A DNA stretch of 64,000 bases from Alphaproteobacteria bacterium (GCA_025934695.1 JAICWS010000001.1:339301-403300); one strand, 5' to 3'. Counted from the first letter of the stretch, positions 9,730 to 18,390 are shown. Notes: generated by a model from the sequence alone, not told the origin. Numbers and translations: made by a program.

Positions 9730-9759
9730 ATGATATCTCCATTGACATAATGTGTCAAT
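9730..9759 (-). promoter_or_regulatory. Near-consensus sigma-70 promoter with palindrome over the -35 box
   Basis: On the minus strand TTGACA (9758-9753), a 17-nt spacer and TATCAT (9735-9730) lie about 100 nt upstream of the Gln-rich protein start. The -35 hexamer is one arm of a perfect inverted repeat, ATTGACA-N5-TGTCAAT (9741-9759), a plausible repressor or activator site. Confidence 0.65.
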
Positions 9760-9799
9760 TTCTTTCCCGGAGAGGACAGGGTGGTGAGATGAATTCGCT

Positions 9800-11794
9800 T
9801 TAGATATCAATATCCTGTGCGAATTTGGCATTGGCCTGGATAAACTCGAAGCGGGCTTCGGGATTTTTACCCATCAGGCGCTCGATCAGCTGCGCTGTGC
9901 CGCCTTCGGCTTTCTTGAAGGCATCGTCGCTGCGTTCGGCGGCCGGCAGGACCACACGCAGCAGGCTGCGCTTGGACATGTCCATGGTCGTCTCTTTAAG
10001 CTGGGCCGCAGGCATTTCGCCCAAACCCTTGAAGCGGCTGATATCGACCTTCTTCTTCGCTTTGAAGACGGTCTTCATCAACTCTTCCTTATGTGCATCG
10101 TCGCGGGCGTAATGCGATTCACCGCCCGCCGTCAGGCGATAGAGCGGCGGCAGCGCAAGATAGAGGGCGCCATGCTCGATCAGTGGGCGCATCTCCTGGT
10201 AAAACAGCGTAATCAGCAGCGAGGCGATGTGCGCCCCATCGACGTCGGCGTCGGTCATGATAATGACGCGCTCATAACGCAACCGGTCAATACTGAAATC
10301 CTTCCCCGTCCCGCAGCCCAGCGCCTGGATCAGGTCGGCGATTTCCTGGTTGCCGCGGATCTTGTCGGACGTCGCGCTGGCGACATTGAGAACCTTGCCG
10401 CGCAGGGGCAGGATCGCCTGGGTCTCGCGGCTACGCGCCTGCTTGGCGGAGCCGCCAGCCGAGTCACCTTCGACGATAAAGATTTCAGTGCCCTCGGAAG
10501 ATTTCTTCGAGCAATCCGCGAGCTTGCCAGGCAGGCGCAACTTGCGCGTCGCCGATTTGCGCGACATTTCCTGCTGGTCTTTCGCGCGGCGGCGTTCTTC
10601 GGCGATCTCGATCAGGTAATCGAGCAGGTATTTGCTGGCCGCATTGTCGCCGGTCAGCCAGTGCTCGAAGTTGTCCTTCACTGCCCCTTCGATCAGGCGC
10701 GTGGCCTGCGGCGAGGTCAGTTTTTCCTTGGTCTGGCCCTGGAACTGCGGATCGCGGATAAAGATCGACAGCAGCACCGTGGCCGAACCGAAGATATCGT
10801 CCGGCGTCAGGATGCCCGCCTTCTTGTTATTGATAAGATCGGCATAGCTCTTGAGGCCCTTGGACAGGGCCGAGCGCAGGCCCTGTACATGCGTGCCGCC
10901 TTCAGGCGTTGGGACCGTATTGCAATAAGAGCTTAAGAAGCCGTGTTCTTCCTCTTCCGTCCAGGCGATGGCGAATTCGCAGCGCCCCTCGCCGTCGGGA
11001 AATTCCAGCGCGCCGTAAAAGGGCTTGGGCGTCAGCGAGGTTTTTCCTTCAACCAGCGAGTAAAGATAATCTAGTATCCCGTTCGGGAATTTGATAATTT
11101 CCTCGACCGGGACGCCGCCTCCGTCTTTCAGGAGGCTTGGATCGCAGGTCCAGGCGATTTCGACGCCGCGATAGAGATAGGCCTTGGACCGCGCCAGCTT
11201 GTAAACGGTCAGCGGGCTGAACTGCGCCTTCTCGCCGAAAATCTCGAGGTCGGGTACGAAAGTGACCGTCGTCCCCCGCTCCTTGGTCGAGCCCAGTTTC
11301 TTCAGCTTGGACGTCGCGTGTCCCTTGCTGAAAGTCATTTGATGCAGCTCGTTTTTCTGGGCGACCTGGACGATGAGCTCGCTCGACAGCGCGTTTACGA
11401 CCGACGAGCCGACGCCGTGCAGACCGCCCGACGTCTCATAGGCCTTGCCGCTGAACTTGCCGCCGGAATGCAGGACGGTGAAAATAACTTCGAGCGCGGA
11501 CTTTCCGTACTTCGGCATGACGCCGATCGGAATGCCGCGGCCATTATCCTTAATCGTGACTTCGTTGCCGGACTTCAGGTTGATCTCGATGCGCGTGGCG
11601 TGACCGGCCACTGCCTCGTCCATGGCATTATCCAGAATTTCGCTGACGAGGTGATGCATGGCGCGCTCGTCCGTGCCCCCGATATACATGCCGGGGCGCT
11701 TGCGGACAGGTTCAAGGCCTTCGAGGACCTCGATGTCTTCCGCAGAATATTCTTTCTTTTTAGTGCTGCTGGCCATGGGTGTCTTTTTCGTCAA
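9800..11794 (-). CDS. parE: DNA topoisomerase IV subunit B
   Basis: ATPase subunit of the type IIA topoisomerase that decatenates daughter chromosomes. The 664-residue sequence has the GHKL ATPase motifs (EILDNAMDEA, DNGRGIPIG, GGLHGVGSSVVNALS), the TOPRIM motifs EGDSAGGSAKQAR and TDADVDGAHI, and the C-terminal RFKGLGEM segment. RLRLPGKLADCS and the short length favour ParE over the roughly 800-residue GyrB. The frame starts with TTG (11792-11794) preceded by AGGA; an ATG at 11774-11776 is an alternative. No parC is in the window. Confidence 0.95.
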   Translation of the reverse strand: MTKKTPMASSTKKKEYSAEDIEVLEGLEPVRKRPGMYIGGTDERAMHHLVSEILDNAMDEAVAGHATRIEINLKSGNEVTIKDNGRGIPIGVMPKYGKSALEVIFTVLHSGGKFSGKAYETSGGLHGVGSSVVNALSSELIVQVAQKNELHQMTFSKGHATSKLKKLGSTKERGTTVTFVPDLEIFGEKAQFSPLTVYKLARSKAYLYRGVEIAWTCDPSLLKDGGGVPVEEIIKFPNGILDYLYSLVEGKTSLTPKPFYGALEFPDGEGRCEFAIAWTEEEEHGFLSSYCNTVPTPEGGTHVQGLRSALSKGLKSYADLINNKKAGILTPDDIFGSATVLLSIFIRDPQFQGQTKEKLTSPQATRLIEGAVKDNFEHWLTGDNAASKYLLDYLIEIAEERRRAKDQQEMSRKSATRKLRLPGKLADCSKKSSEGTEIFIVEGDSAGGSAKQARSRETQAILPLRGKVLNVASATSDKIRGNQEIADLIQALGCGTGKDFSIDRLRYERVIIMTDADVDGAHIASLLITLFYQEMRPLIEHGALYLALPPLYRLTAGGESHYARDDAHKEELMKTVFKAKKKVDISRFKGLGEMPAAQLKETTMDMSKRSLLRVVLPAAERSDDAFKKAEGGTAQLIERLMGKNPEARFEFIQANAKFAQDIDI

Positions 11795-11846
11795 AATCGT
11801 TCCTCATAATCACGTAATCTACGCATTTCAGGCGCTTAACGCAACC

Positions 11847-11875
11847 TTGGACAGAACGTGTGCGGGCGTTATATA
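11847..11875 (+). promoter_or_regulatory. Probable promoter for the YciA-like thioesterase
   Basis: TTGGAC (11847-11852), a 17-nt spacer and TATATA (11870-11875) lie in the divergent parE/thioesterase gap, with GAAGGAG as ribosome-binding site just before the ATG at 11927. Confidence 0.5.
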
Positions 11876-11926
11876 TTATCTACGGGGGTAAAATCCAGAG
11901 TTTTACCAGAGTTTTGAAGGAGTAGC

Positions 11927-12328
11927 ATGTCCCGCACCACGCCGGACTATGATACCTGCCCGGCCTTGCGCACGATTGCGATGCCGGCCGACGCCAACGC
12001 CAATGGAGACATTTTCGGCGGCTGGCTCCTGTCGCAGATGGACCTGGCCGGCTCCGTCGTCGCCACGCAGACGGCGCGCAGCCGCATCGCCACGGTCGGC
12101 ATCGAAGCCATGAGCTTCAAGGCCCCCGTCCATGTCGGCGACGAAGTGAGCTGCTACGCGAAGATCGAGCGCGTCGGCAACACGTCTGTCACCATCCTCG
12201 TCGAAACCTGGGCGCGCTCACGCCTGGGCGAAGACGACGCGCGCAAAGTCACCGAAGGAAAATTCACCTACGTCGCCATCGATGAAGACCGCAAGCCGAT
12301 CCCCGTCCGGCGCGACCCGCTGAAGTAA
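11927..12328 (+). CDS. Acyl-CoA thioesterase, YciA-like hotdog fold
   Basis: A 133-residue hotdog-fold protein that hydrolyses acyl-CoA thioesters. The family signature is NANGDIFGGWLLSQMDLAG, which holds the catalytic Asp and the first helix of the hotdog; it is followed by AMSFKAPVHVGDEV and the strand VTILVETWARS. The length matches YciA-type enzymes. The gene begins after a GAAGGAG site and is followed 11 nt later by a secreted protein gene, probably in the same transcript. The precise substrate cannot be told from sequence. Confidence 0.9.
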   Translation: MSRTTPDYDTCPALRTIAMPADANANGDIFGGWLLSQMDLAGSVVATQTARSRIATVGIEAMSFKAPVHVGDEVSCYAKIERVGNTSVTILVETWARSRLGEDDARKVTEGKFTYVAIDEDRKPIPVRRDPLK

Positions 12329-12339
12329 AGGAAAATCGC

Positions 12340-13560
12340 ATGAAATCCGTCCTCCGCAGATTGATCGTACCGGCCCTCGCCGCGGTATTCATCGCGGGCG
12401 CGGCCGGCCTCGCTCTCGCGTCTCATCTCAGCGCGCTCCAGGCGCCCGCCAGCCAGGCGCTCCCCGCTTTCTGGGGTTTCGGCGGCGGCGAAAAGAAACA
12501 GGAAGCGCAGGCGCCTCAATACGACATCCATGACGATGCGACCTTCACCAAGAAGACGAAGGCCTACAGCATGATGCCGTACAACAAGGCCGACCTGGAA
12601 TTCGAAATGTACCTGCCGGCGGACTGGACGCCCGAAGACGTCGTCGCGGCGGTCGGCGGCAACGACGCGCAGGGCGTCAACGCGAAGATCACGGGCCCTG
12701 TGGCGCAGTTCCGCAGCCCGATGATCGGCACCCAATGGGCCACCGCGACCGTCGAAGTGCTGAAGATCGACTATGAGATGTCGGCGCGCAACTGGCTGAA
12801 AAACTACCTGCTCTCCAGCGGCACGCTGCCCCAGGGCGACGTGACGGAAATCAACAACCGCAGCGCGACGGGCGCCTACATCACCTCGTCCGAGGGCTCG
12901 TCGAAATTCTGCTATATCGCGGCGCGCATTTCCGGCTCCTTTGCGGTAACCGCGCGCATGGAGGTGCCGCTCAACCTCAAATCGTACCTCGGCTATCTCC
13001 AGAAGAAGTCCGTCGACAGCTTCAAGCTGCTCTATCCCAAGGACGACCCGGTCGAGGAACAGAAGACCTACACCCTCGTCGATGCGATCAAGTTCAACTA
13101 TCCCGCGTCCTGGTCGGTGTCGAACCCCGACTTCCGCGACATGAACCGCCTGATCCTGGAACTGCGGAACATCAAGCCGGGGACTGAGGGAAAATACGCG
13201 ATCACCCAGGGCTATATCCGCCTGCTCGCGGTGCGGCGCCAACGCGGCACGGACCTGCAGCAGGAAATCGACGCGATGCGCAAGTATTTCACGGACACGA
13301 TGAGCATCGAGTTCAAGAAAATGCTGTCGACCGGCAAGTCGGACGCTTACGCGCGCTTCCTGTTCAACCGCTATGAGGTTTACGACGTCATCAGCAAGGC
13401 CGCCAAGATCCCGACCACGCAGGAAATCCATCTTGTGGTCCTGGGCGACAAGGAATGGTACATCTTCGCCTTCCTCTTCACGCCCAAGGAAAACATGGAA
13501 CTCCCGACCTGGGCGCGCAACGTCCAGTCGTTTCAGGAAGTCGTGAAGTCGTTTAAGTGA
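12340..13560 (+). CDS. Secreted protein of unknown function with two related domains
   Basis: A 406-residue protein with an N-terminal signal or anchor segment (about residues 9-30) and a short Pro/Ala/Gly linker. Two segments of about 150 residues follow: the first contains ADLEFEMYLPADW and ends KKSVDSFKLL, the second contains DAIKFNYPASWSV and ends NVQSFQEVVKSFK. The shared pattern (beta strand, PA-x-W, long middle, final helix) suggests a duplicated fold similar in outline to PsbP/MOG1-like domains, but that is inference. It lies 11 nt after the thioesterase gene. A strong bidirectional terminator lies about 180 nt downstream. Confidence 0.75.
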   Translation: MKSVLRRLIVPALAAVFIAGAAGLALASHLSALQAPASQALPAFWGFGGGEKKQEAQAPQYDIHDDATFTKKTKAYSMMPYNKADLEFEMYLPADWTPEDVVAAVGGNDAQGVNAKITGPVAQFRSPMIGTQWATATVEVLKIDYEMSARNWLKNYLLSSGTLPQGDVTEINNRSATGAYITSSEGSSKFCYIAARISGSFAVTARMEVPLNLKSYLGYLQKKSVDSFKLLYPKDDPVEEQKTYTLVDAIKFNYPASWSVSNPDFRDMNRLILELRNIKPGTEGKYAITQGYIRLLAVRRQRGTDLQQEIDAMRKYFTDTMSIEFKKMLSTGKSDAYARFLFNRYEVYDVISKAAKIPTTQEIHLVVLGDKEWYIFAFLFTPKENMELPTWARNVQSFQEVVKSFK

Positions 13561-13578
13561 CCGGCCCAATTCATGCCG

Positions 13579-13692
13579 GTCATCCCGGCGAAAGCCGGGA
13601 TCCACGGACTTGCCCCCCTCAGCGTAACGGGATGATGCCGGTTTTGTGGAAAGGCGGCAGTCCATGGACCCCGGCCTTCGCCGGGGTGGCAG
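13579..13692. repeat. Paired palindromic intergenic repeat, GCGAAAGC type (copy 1)
   Basis: The left arm GTCATCCCGGCGAAAGCCGG starts at 13579; the degenerate right arm, centred on CCCCGGCCTTCGCCGGGG, ends near 13692. It sits between convergent genes. Same family as the copies at 15926, 26383, 29535 and 56787. Confidence 0.7.
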
Positions 13693-13742
13693 TCGGGACG
13701 AATGGCGGCGAAATCTTGTCCGCGCATACCCTGCTTTTTCGC

Positions 13743-13788
13743 AAAAAGAAAACCGCCCCCGAAGGAGATACGGGGGCGGTTTCTTTTT
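13743..13788. terminator. Bidirectional Rho-independent terminator
   Basis: The stem is AAAAAGAAA(A)CCGCCCCCG paired with CGGGGGCGGTTTCTTTTT around a 9-nt loop. A and T tracts on both sides let it serve the plus-strand secreted protein gene and the minus-strand glnA. Confidence 0.92.
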
Positions 13789-13805
13789 GGTCTATGGCGA
13801 AAGGT

Positions 13806-15275
13806 TTAGACCGAATAGTACATCGCGAACTCGATCGGGTGCGGCATCGTTTCGAACGCCTTCACCTCTGCGTAGCGCAGCTCCAGGTAAGATTCGATGA
13901 AGTCCTTCGTGAAGACACCGCCCTTGAGCAGGAACTCATGGTCGTCGCGCAGGTTGTCGAGAGCCTCGCGCAAGCTGCCGCAAACAGTCGGGATTTCCGA
14001 CAGCTCGTCGGGCGGCAGGTCGTAGAGGTTCTTGTCCATTGCGTCGCCGGGATGGATCTTCTTCTGGATGCCGTCCAGGCCCGCCATTAGCATCGCCGCG
14101 AAAGCGAGATACGAGTTGGCGGCGGGATCCGGGAAGCGGACTTCGACGCGCTTGCCTTTGGGCGAAGCCGAGAACGGAATGCGGCAGGAGGCCGAACGGT
14201 TGCGGGCGGAGTAAGCCAGCAGCACGGGCGCCTCATAACCCGGCACCAGACGCTTGTAGCTGTTGGTGGTCGGGTTGGTGATGGCGTTCAGCGCCTTCGC
14301 GTGCTTGATGATGCCGCCGATGTAGTAGAGGCAGGTATCCGACAGGTCGGCATAGCCCGAACCCGCGAAGAGCGGCTTGCCCGCTTTCCACAGGGACTGG
14401 TGCACGTGCATGCCCGAACCGTTATCGCCGTAGACGGGCTTGGGCAGGAAGGTCGCGGTCTTGCCGTAGGAGTGCGCCACGTTGTGCACGACGTATTTAT
14501 AGAGCTGCAGGTTGTCACCCGAGTTGACGAGCGTCGAAAACTTGATGCCCAGTTCGACCTGGCTTGGCGCCACTTCGTGGTGGTGCTTCTCGACCGGAAC
14601 GCCCATGGCAGCCAGCACGGAGGTCATTTCGCCGCGGATGTCGTTGGACGAGTCGACCGGCTGCACGGGGAAATAACCGCCCTTGATGCCGGGGCGATGG
14701 CCCATGTTGCCGGCTTCGTATTCGGTGCCGGAATTGTAGGGACCTTCCATGCTGTCGATTTCATACGCCACGCGGTTCATCGAGACCTCGATGCGCACGT
14801 CGTCGAAGATGAAGAATTCGGCTTCGGGGCCGAAGAAGCCGGTGTCGGCGATGCCGGTCGACTTCAGGTACTTCTCCGCCGCACGGGCGATCGAGCGCGG
14901 GCAGCGGCTGTAGGGCTGGCCGGTCGAGGGTTCAAAAACGTCGCAGAAGACATCGAGCGTCGGCTGTGCCGAGAACGGGTCGAGAACTGCGGTCGAAAGA
15001 TCCGGCTGCAGGATCATGTCGGACTCATTGATCGCTTTCCAGCCCGCGATCGAGGAACCGTCGAACATGATGCCGTCCGACAGCAGGTCTTCGTCAACCG
15101 TCGAGATATGCTGCGCCGTATGCTGCAGCTTGCCGCGCAGGTCGGTGAAGCGAAACGAGACGTACTCGATGTTGTGTTCTTTCACGAGCTTGAAAAATTC
15201 CGTCGAGCTCTGGCCGCCGCGCGCCGTTTTCACGGGCGCCTTGACCGCTTTCAGTTTTGCCGTTGATTTAGCCAT
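13806..15275 (-). CDS. glnA: Glutamine synthetase type I
   Basis: Makes glutamine from glutamate, ammonia and ATP. The 489-residue protein shows the beta-grasp N-domain ([20 protein letters not shown]), the metal/glutamate motifs [11 protein letters not shown] and [12 protein letters not shown], the ATP-binding [18 protein letters not shown], and NRSASCRIP. Tyr418 in NLYDLPP is the expected adenylylation site, so activity is probably controlled by GlnE. The N-terminus has about 20 extra basic residues, but AAGGAGG immediately upstream supports this start. It lies downstream of glnB with a palindromic repeat in between. Confidence 0.98.
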   Translation of the reverse strand: MAKSTAKLKAVKAPVKTARGGQSSTEFFKLVKEHNIEYVSFRFTDLRGKLQHTAQHISTVDEDLLSDGIMFDGSSIAGWKAINESDMILQPDLSTAVLDPFSAQPTLDVFCDVFEPSTGQPYSRCPRSIARAAEKYLKSTGIADTGFFGPEAEFFIFDDVRIEVSMNRVAYEIDSMEGPYNSGTEYEAGNMGHRPGIKGGYFPVQPVDSSNDIRGEMTSVLAAMGVPVEKHHHEVAPSQVELGIKFSTLVNSGDNLQLYKYVVHNVAHSYGKTATFLPKPVYGDNGSGMHVHQSLWKAGKPLFAGSGYADLSDTCLYYIGGIIKHAKALNAITNPTTNSYKRLVPGYEAPVLLAYSARNRSASCRIPFSASPKGKRVEVRFPDPAANSYLAFAAMLMAGLDGIQKKIHPGDAMDKNLYDLPPDELSEIPTVCGSLREALDNLRDDHEFLLKGGVFTKDFIESYLELRYAEVKAFETMPHPIEFAMYYSV

Positions 15276-15312
15276 TATTTCCTCCTTGTGGCCGTTGGTT
15301 CGATTATTCCCT

Positions 15313-15390
15313 TGTCATCCTGAGCGAAGCGAAGGATCTCTCTTTGGTTAAGTAAGGAGATTCTTCGGTCCTTCGGGCCTCAGAATGACA
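15313..15390. repeat. Paired palindromic repeat inside glnB-glnA (GAGCGAAGC type)
   Basis: TGTCATCCTGAGCGAAGCG at the left and CAGAATGACA at the right bracket an interior with GGATCTC/GAGATTC complementarity. Being between glnB and glnA it would be transcribed and fold, possibly changing relative expression of the two genes. Confidence 0.7.
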
Positions 15391-15399
15391 CATATAGTT

Positions 15400-15819
<420 letters not shown>

Positions 15820-15925
15820 TTAATATTTTATGAATGCGACCCCTCTGCCCTGCCTTCTTTTTAGGCAGCCGCACAAAAAATAGGCATTGGCACAAGGTTT
15901 TCTGATATAGTCGTGTCACTCCGAA

Positions 15926-15995
15926 TGTCATTCCGGCGAAAGCCGGAATCTCTGTATTTATAAATCCGGAGATGCCAGCTTTCGCTGGCATGACA
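15926..15995. repeat. Paired palindromic intergenic repeat (copy 2)
   Basis: The arm TGTCATTCCGGCGAAAGCCG at the left and its partner GCTTTCGCTGGCATGACA at the right enclose about 20 nt. It occupies the 325-nt gap between glnB and tRNA-His; apart from this repeat, the sigma-54 promoter and the tRNA promoter, I see nothing else in that gap. Confidence 0.75.
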
Positions 15996-16021
15996 GTCCT
16001 TGAGATCGGGATTATATAAAC

Positions 16022-16051
16022 TTGACGTGCTATAATGAGCTGAAGTACAAA
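16022..16051 (+). promoter_or_regulatory. Possible promoter of tRNA-His
   Basis: TTGACG (16022-16027) and TACAAA (16046-16051) are 18 nt apart and would start transcription just before the tRNA at 16064. A perfect TATAAT at 16031-16036 lies between them but has no good -35 at the right distance. The choice is uncertain. Confidence 0.35.
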
Positions 16052-16063
16052 AATTGACCTTAT

Positions 16064-16139
16064 GGCGGCCGTAGCTCAGTGGTAGAGCGCTTGGTTGTGG
16101 TCCAAGATGTCGTGGGTTCAATCCCCATCGGTCGCCCCA
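16064..16139 (+). tRNA. tRNA-His (GTG)
   Basis: A 76-nt cloverleaf with encoded CCA. The acceptor stem GCGGCCG pairs with CGGTCGC (one G-T), and an extra 5' G faces C73, as in bacterial tRNA-His. The D arm is GCTCAGTGGTAGAGC, the anticodon stem CTTGG/CCAAG holds loop TTGTGGT with anticodon GTG, and the T arm has GGTTCAATCC. Confidence 0.96.
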
Positions 16140-16157
16140 CTTTCATTTAGCAATGCG

Positions 16158-16556
16158 ATGAAAAAGAGCGCTCCTTCCCCGAAAGACAAGCCTCCTTCCC
16201 GGCACATCGATGAGAGAATAAAGGAACTCGGCGGCTGGCGCGGCGAGACGCTCGCCAGGATTCGTGAGATCGTCATGTCTGCCTATCCCGGCATTATCGA
16301 GGAATGGAAATGGGAAGTTCCCGTCTGGTCGTTCGAAGGGATTATCTGCACCGGCGAAGCCTACAAGAGCGTCGTGAAGATGACCTTCGCCAAGGGGGCT
16401 TCCGTTAAAGATCCGGCTCATCTTTTCAATTCCAGCCTCGAAGGCAAAACCCGGCGCGCTATCGATTTCCGCGAAGGCGAGAAGATCAATGAAAAGGCGC
16501 TCAAAGCGCTGGTCCGCGCCGCGGCCGAACTGAACGCGTCCACGAGCAAGAAATAA
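16158..16556 (+). CDS. DUF1801 (YdhG-like) domain protein
   Basis: A small 132-residue cytoplasmic protein of the DUF1801/YdhG-like family, whose biochemical role is not established. Recognisable parts are RHIDERIKELGGWRGETLARIR, shortened here to its central IKELGGWRGETLARIRE, then YPGIIEEWKWEVPVWSFEGI, KMTFAKGAS and AIDFREGEKI. It begins 18 nt after the tRNA. The open frame upstream to 16095 runs through tRNA sequence and is ignored; the ATG at 16158 gives the family-like N-terminus. Some relatives are described as iron-chaperone or stress related, but nothing here supports a specific role. Confidence 0.82.
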   Translation: MKKSAPSPKDKPPSRHIDERIKELGGWRGETLARIREIVMSAYPGIIEEWKWEVPVWSFEGIICTGEAYKSVVKMTFAKGASVKDPAHLFNSSLEGKTRRAIDFREGEKINEKALKALVRAAAELNASTSKK

Positions 16557-16593
16557 TTCAGCGTTGATCGGAGAATGTCGCCGGGTCAGGCCC

Positions 16594-16622
16594 TTGACAT
16601 TATACATAATTGTTGGTATTAT
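16594..16622 (+). promoter_or_regulatory. Promoter of the macro-domain gene with embedded palindromic element
   Basis: TTGACA (16594-16599), a 17-nt spacer and TATTAT (16617-16622) form a strong sigma-70 promoter. The 12-mer ATTATACATAAT (16599-16610, arms ATTAT/ATAAT) begins at the last base of the -35. The same 12-mer sits next to the -35 of the convergent NAD-synthase-like gene, so a common regulator is likely. Confidence 0.72.
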
Positions 16623-16686
16623 CCTTGGAATTCAATACCGGAGGCCGATTTCTTCCCGGTACTGAAGCTATTTTGAGGAGCCCGAC

Positions 16687-17427
16687 ATGTCCAAATTTGA
16701 ATCATCCATTGGCAACTGTCCGGTCAGCATTTCCATCGGCAATATGGTGCGCGAAAAAGCAGGCGCTTACCTGATCCCGCAATTTGACTCGGAAGTCGTC
16801 TTTGGCGGCGTTGCCGGCGCGGTGGCGCGCGCGGGCGCCATGCGCGGCATGGAGGAATTCGCTGATTACATGGACAAGAATGGTCCCCTGCCCTTTGGCA
16901 CCATCTGGCCGACGAGAGCGGGCGGCGGCAACAGCGACTGGCTGATCAATGCGATCTCGGTCAAATCCGGCGACGATACCGCCTTCGATGTCATTCGCGA
17001 CGTCACTTACAAAGCCATGAAGCTCTGCGGCGATGAAGGCGTCGGCAAAATCATTTTTCCCGCACTGGGCACCGGCATCCTGCGCGAGCTGACGGATGAG
17101 CAATCGGCCAAAGCCATGCTGTCGGGCATCGACAAGTACGCGTCCGAGGGCGGCAATCCTGTCGCAGCCAGCTTCGTCTTTCTCGATGGCTCCGGCGCGC
17201 AAAGCCTCTTCGACGCTTATAAAACGGTTATTGAGACGAAGGCCTATGCATCCGCGGGAACGGAAGTCGCGGCCGGCAAAATCGATTTCAACCGCTGGGC
17301 GCGGGGCATGGATGCCGATGCAGCCGCCAACCAGGAATATGCGCGCAACCATCCGGCCGGCACCCCGACTGAGGGCATCAAGGTCGGCAAGCCCCTCCAA
17401 CTCAAGCCCAAGACCGGCCGCTCCTGA
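16687..17427 (+). CDS. Macro-domain protein (ADP-ribose binding or hydrolysing)
   Basis: A 246-residue cytoplasmic protein. Residues about 12-155 resemble a macro domain: GGVAGAVARAG (40-50) takes the place of the usual GGGVDGAIHRAAG loop, SDWLINAISVKSG matches the central strand, and KIIFPALGTGILREL (121-135) matches the FPAISTGI-type phosphate loop. The usual NAAN motif is replaced by a divergent segment, so catalysis is uncertain. A C-terminal tail of about 80 residues, basic at its end, follows. GAGGAG at 16675-16680 supports the start. It converges on the NAD-synthase-like gene with 9 nt between stops. Removal or reading of ADP-ribose marks is a family-based inference. Confidence 0.75.
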   Translation: MSKFESSIGNCPVSISIGNMVREKAGAYLIPQFDSEVVFGGVAGAVARAGAMRGMEEFADYMDKNGPLPFGTIWPTRAGGGNSDWLINAISVKSGDDTAFDVIRDVTYKAMKLCGDEGVGKIIFPALGTGILRELTDEQSAKAMLSGIDKYASEGGNPVAASFVFLDGSGAQSLFDAYKTVIETKAYASAGTEVAAGKIDFNRWARGMDADAAANQEYARNHPAGTPTEGIKVGKPLQLKPKTGRS

Positions 17428-17436
17428 CCAGCTGGC

Positions 17437-18276
17437 CTATGCCCGGATGACGGCCAGGCTGCTGTCGGGCTTATAGGGCGTGCGCTTGCGAAAGGCGTTG
17501 CGGGATTCTTCTTCCATCACATATTCCAGCACGGTCGCGCGGACATCGGCGGGCATGTGTTTTTCGACATAGCTGCGCGCCAGCAATCCCTTGCGCTGCA
17601 TGACGACGAGATCGACCTCGCGCAAATAATTTGCGGCGACTTCAAATCTTCCACAGTCGCAGTCGATTTCGCAGCTCTTGCGCATCGCGACATCCGGTAC
17701 GCCCAGGAAGGCGCAGAGGTCGAGCACCTCACTTTTGAACAAGTCGACAATCGGCATCATGCTCACCGCCGATGACAGCTGGCTGTAGGTGCCCAGATGC
17801 TCCTCCGTCGCGTTGCGCGTGCCGACGGTGAAGTAATAATTCGCGGCGAGGGAAGCCGCTTTTCCGGTATCTTTCACCGCGCGGCTGAACAGGCGTCCCC
17901 AGCGGATCTGGTCATCACCTCCGTCCACCGAGACATCGATCTCCAATGCCGCGGCCGGTGCCTGTTCTTTTAGCCAGGGAAAGACCTGATCAATGACCCA
18001 TCCAGATTTCTCCGGCCCGCCAGCGAAATGGATGCCCAGCACCCGCGCCGGCTTGCCGAGGCGCTCGAATGCCCGCGCACAGGCAAGGTAGGTCAGGATG
18101 GAATCCGTGCCGCTGATGCCCATGACGAGCCCGGGCGCTTTTTCGGCGGCGGATTTTTCGGCGATCCATTGCACCAGCGCCTCGAAAGTGCGCGCGGGAT
18201 CGATGATACGCGGCTCCGCCTTGACCGCATTCAAAGCCCGGACCGGGGGTTTTTCGTTTAGGGCTGTTGTGCTCAC
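17437..18276 (-). CDS. NAD+ synthase-like adenylyl-transferring protein with altered PP-loop
   Basis: A 279-residue protein resembling the synthetase domain of NadE without a glutaminase domain. NAD-synthase features are FTVGTRNATEEHLGTYSQL, MMPIVDLFKSEVLDLCAFLGVP and the C-terminal RTPYKPDSS. The ATP-pyrophosphatase loop reads GISGTDS (residues 53-59), one residue shorter than the usual SGGxDS. A Cys-rich segment, KSCEIDCDCGRFE, follows. The start is GTG at 18274-18276 with AGGAG about 7 nt upstream. A canonical glutamine-dependent NadE is at 5.3 kb, so this copy is probably specialised. Substrate could be deamido-NAD or a related nucleotide. Confidence 0.72.
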   Translation of the reverse strand: MSTTALNEKPPVRALNAVKAEPRIIDPARTFEALVQWIAEKSAAEKAPGLVMGISGTDSILTYLACARAFERLGKPARVLGIHFAGGPEKSGWVIDQVFPWLKEQAPAAALEIDVSVDGGDDQIRWGRLFSRAVKDTGKAASLAANYYFTVGTRNATEEHLGTYSQLSSAVSMMPIVDLFKSEVLDLCAFLGVPDVAMRKSCEIDCDCGRFEVAANYLREVDLVVMQRKGLLARSYVEKHMPADVRATVLEYVMEEESRNAFRKRTPYKPDSSLAVIRA

Positions 18277-18306
18277 ATCCGTCTCCTGCCGTAGAGGATC
18301 CTCCCT

Positions 18307-18335
18307 GTTCTAGATCATTATACATAATCTGTCAA
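18307..18335 (-). promoter_or_regulatory. Promoter of the NAD-synthase-like gene with the same palindromic element
   Basis: Minus-strand TTGACA (18335-18330), a 17-nt spacer and TAGAAC (18312-18307) predict a start about 24 nt before the GTG codon. The plus-strand 12-mer ATTATACATAAT (18317-18328) begins one base after the -35, nearly the same geometry as at 16599-16610. Confidence 0.68.
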
Positions 18336-18390
18336 CCGGCGGATTTCGCTGCGCTTTCAATCACTACGCCGGTCTGCGATACTCCTTCGC

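Noticed and set aside
12268..13665. 465-residue open frame antisense to the exported two-domain protein
   Set aside because: Shadow of the plus-strand gene: composition is Arg/His/Val-rich and matches no domain, with no ribosome-binding site. The plus-strand gene has a signal peptide and operon context.
16031..16036. TATAAT as the tRNA-His -10 box
   Set aside because: No acceptable -35 at 16-18 nt upstream; the TTGACG/TACAAA pair is spaced better, though neither is certain.
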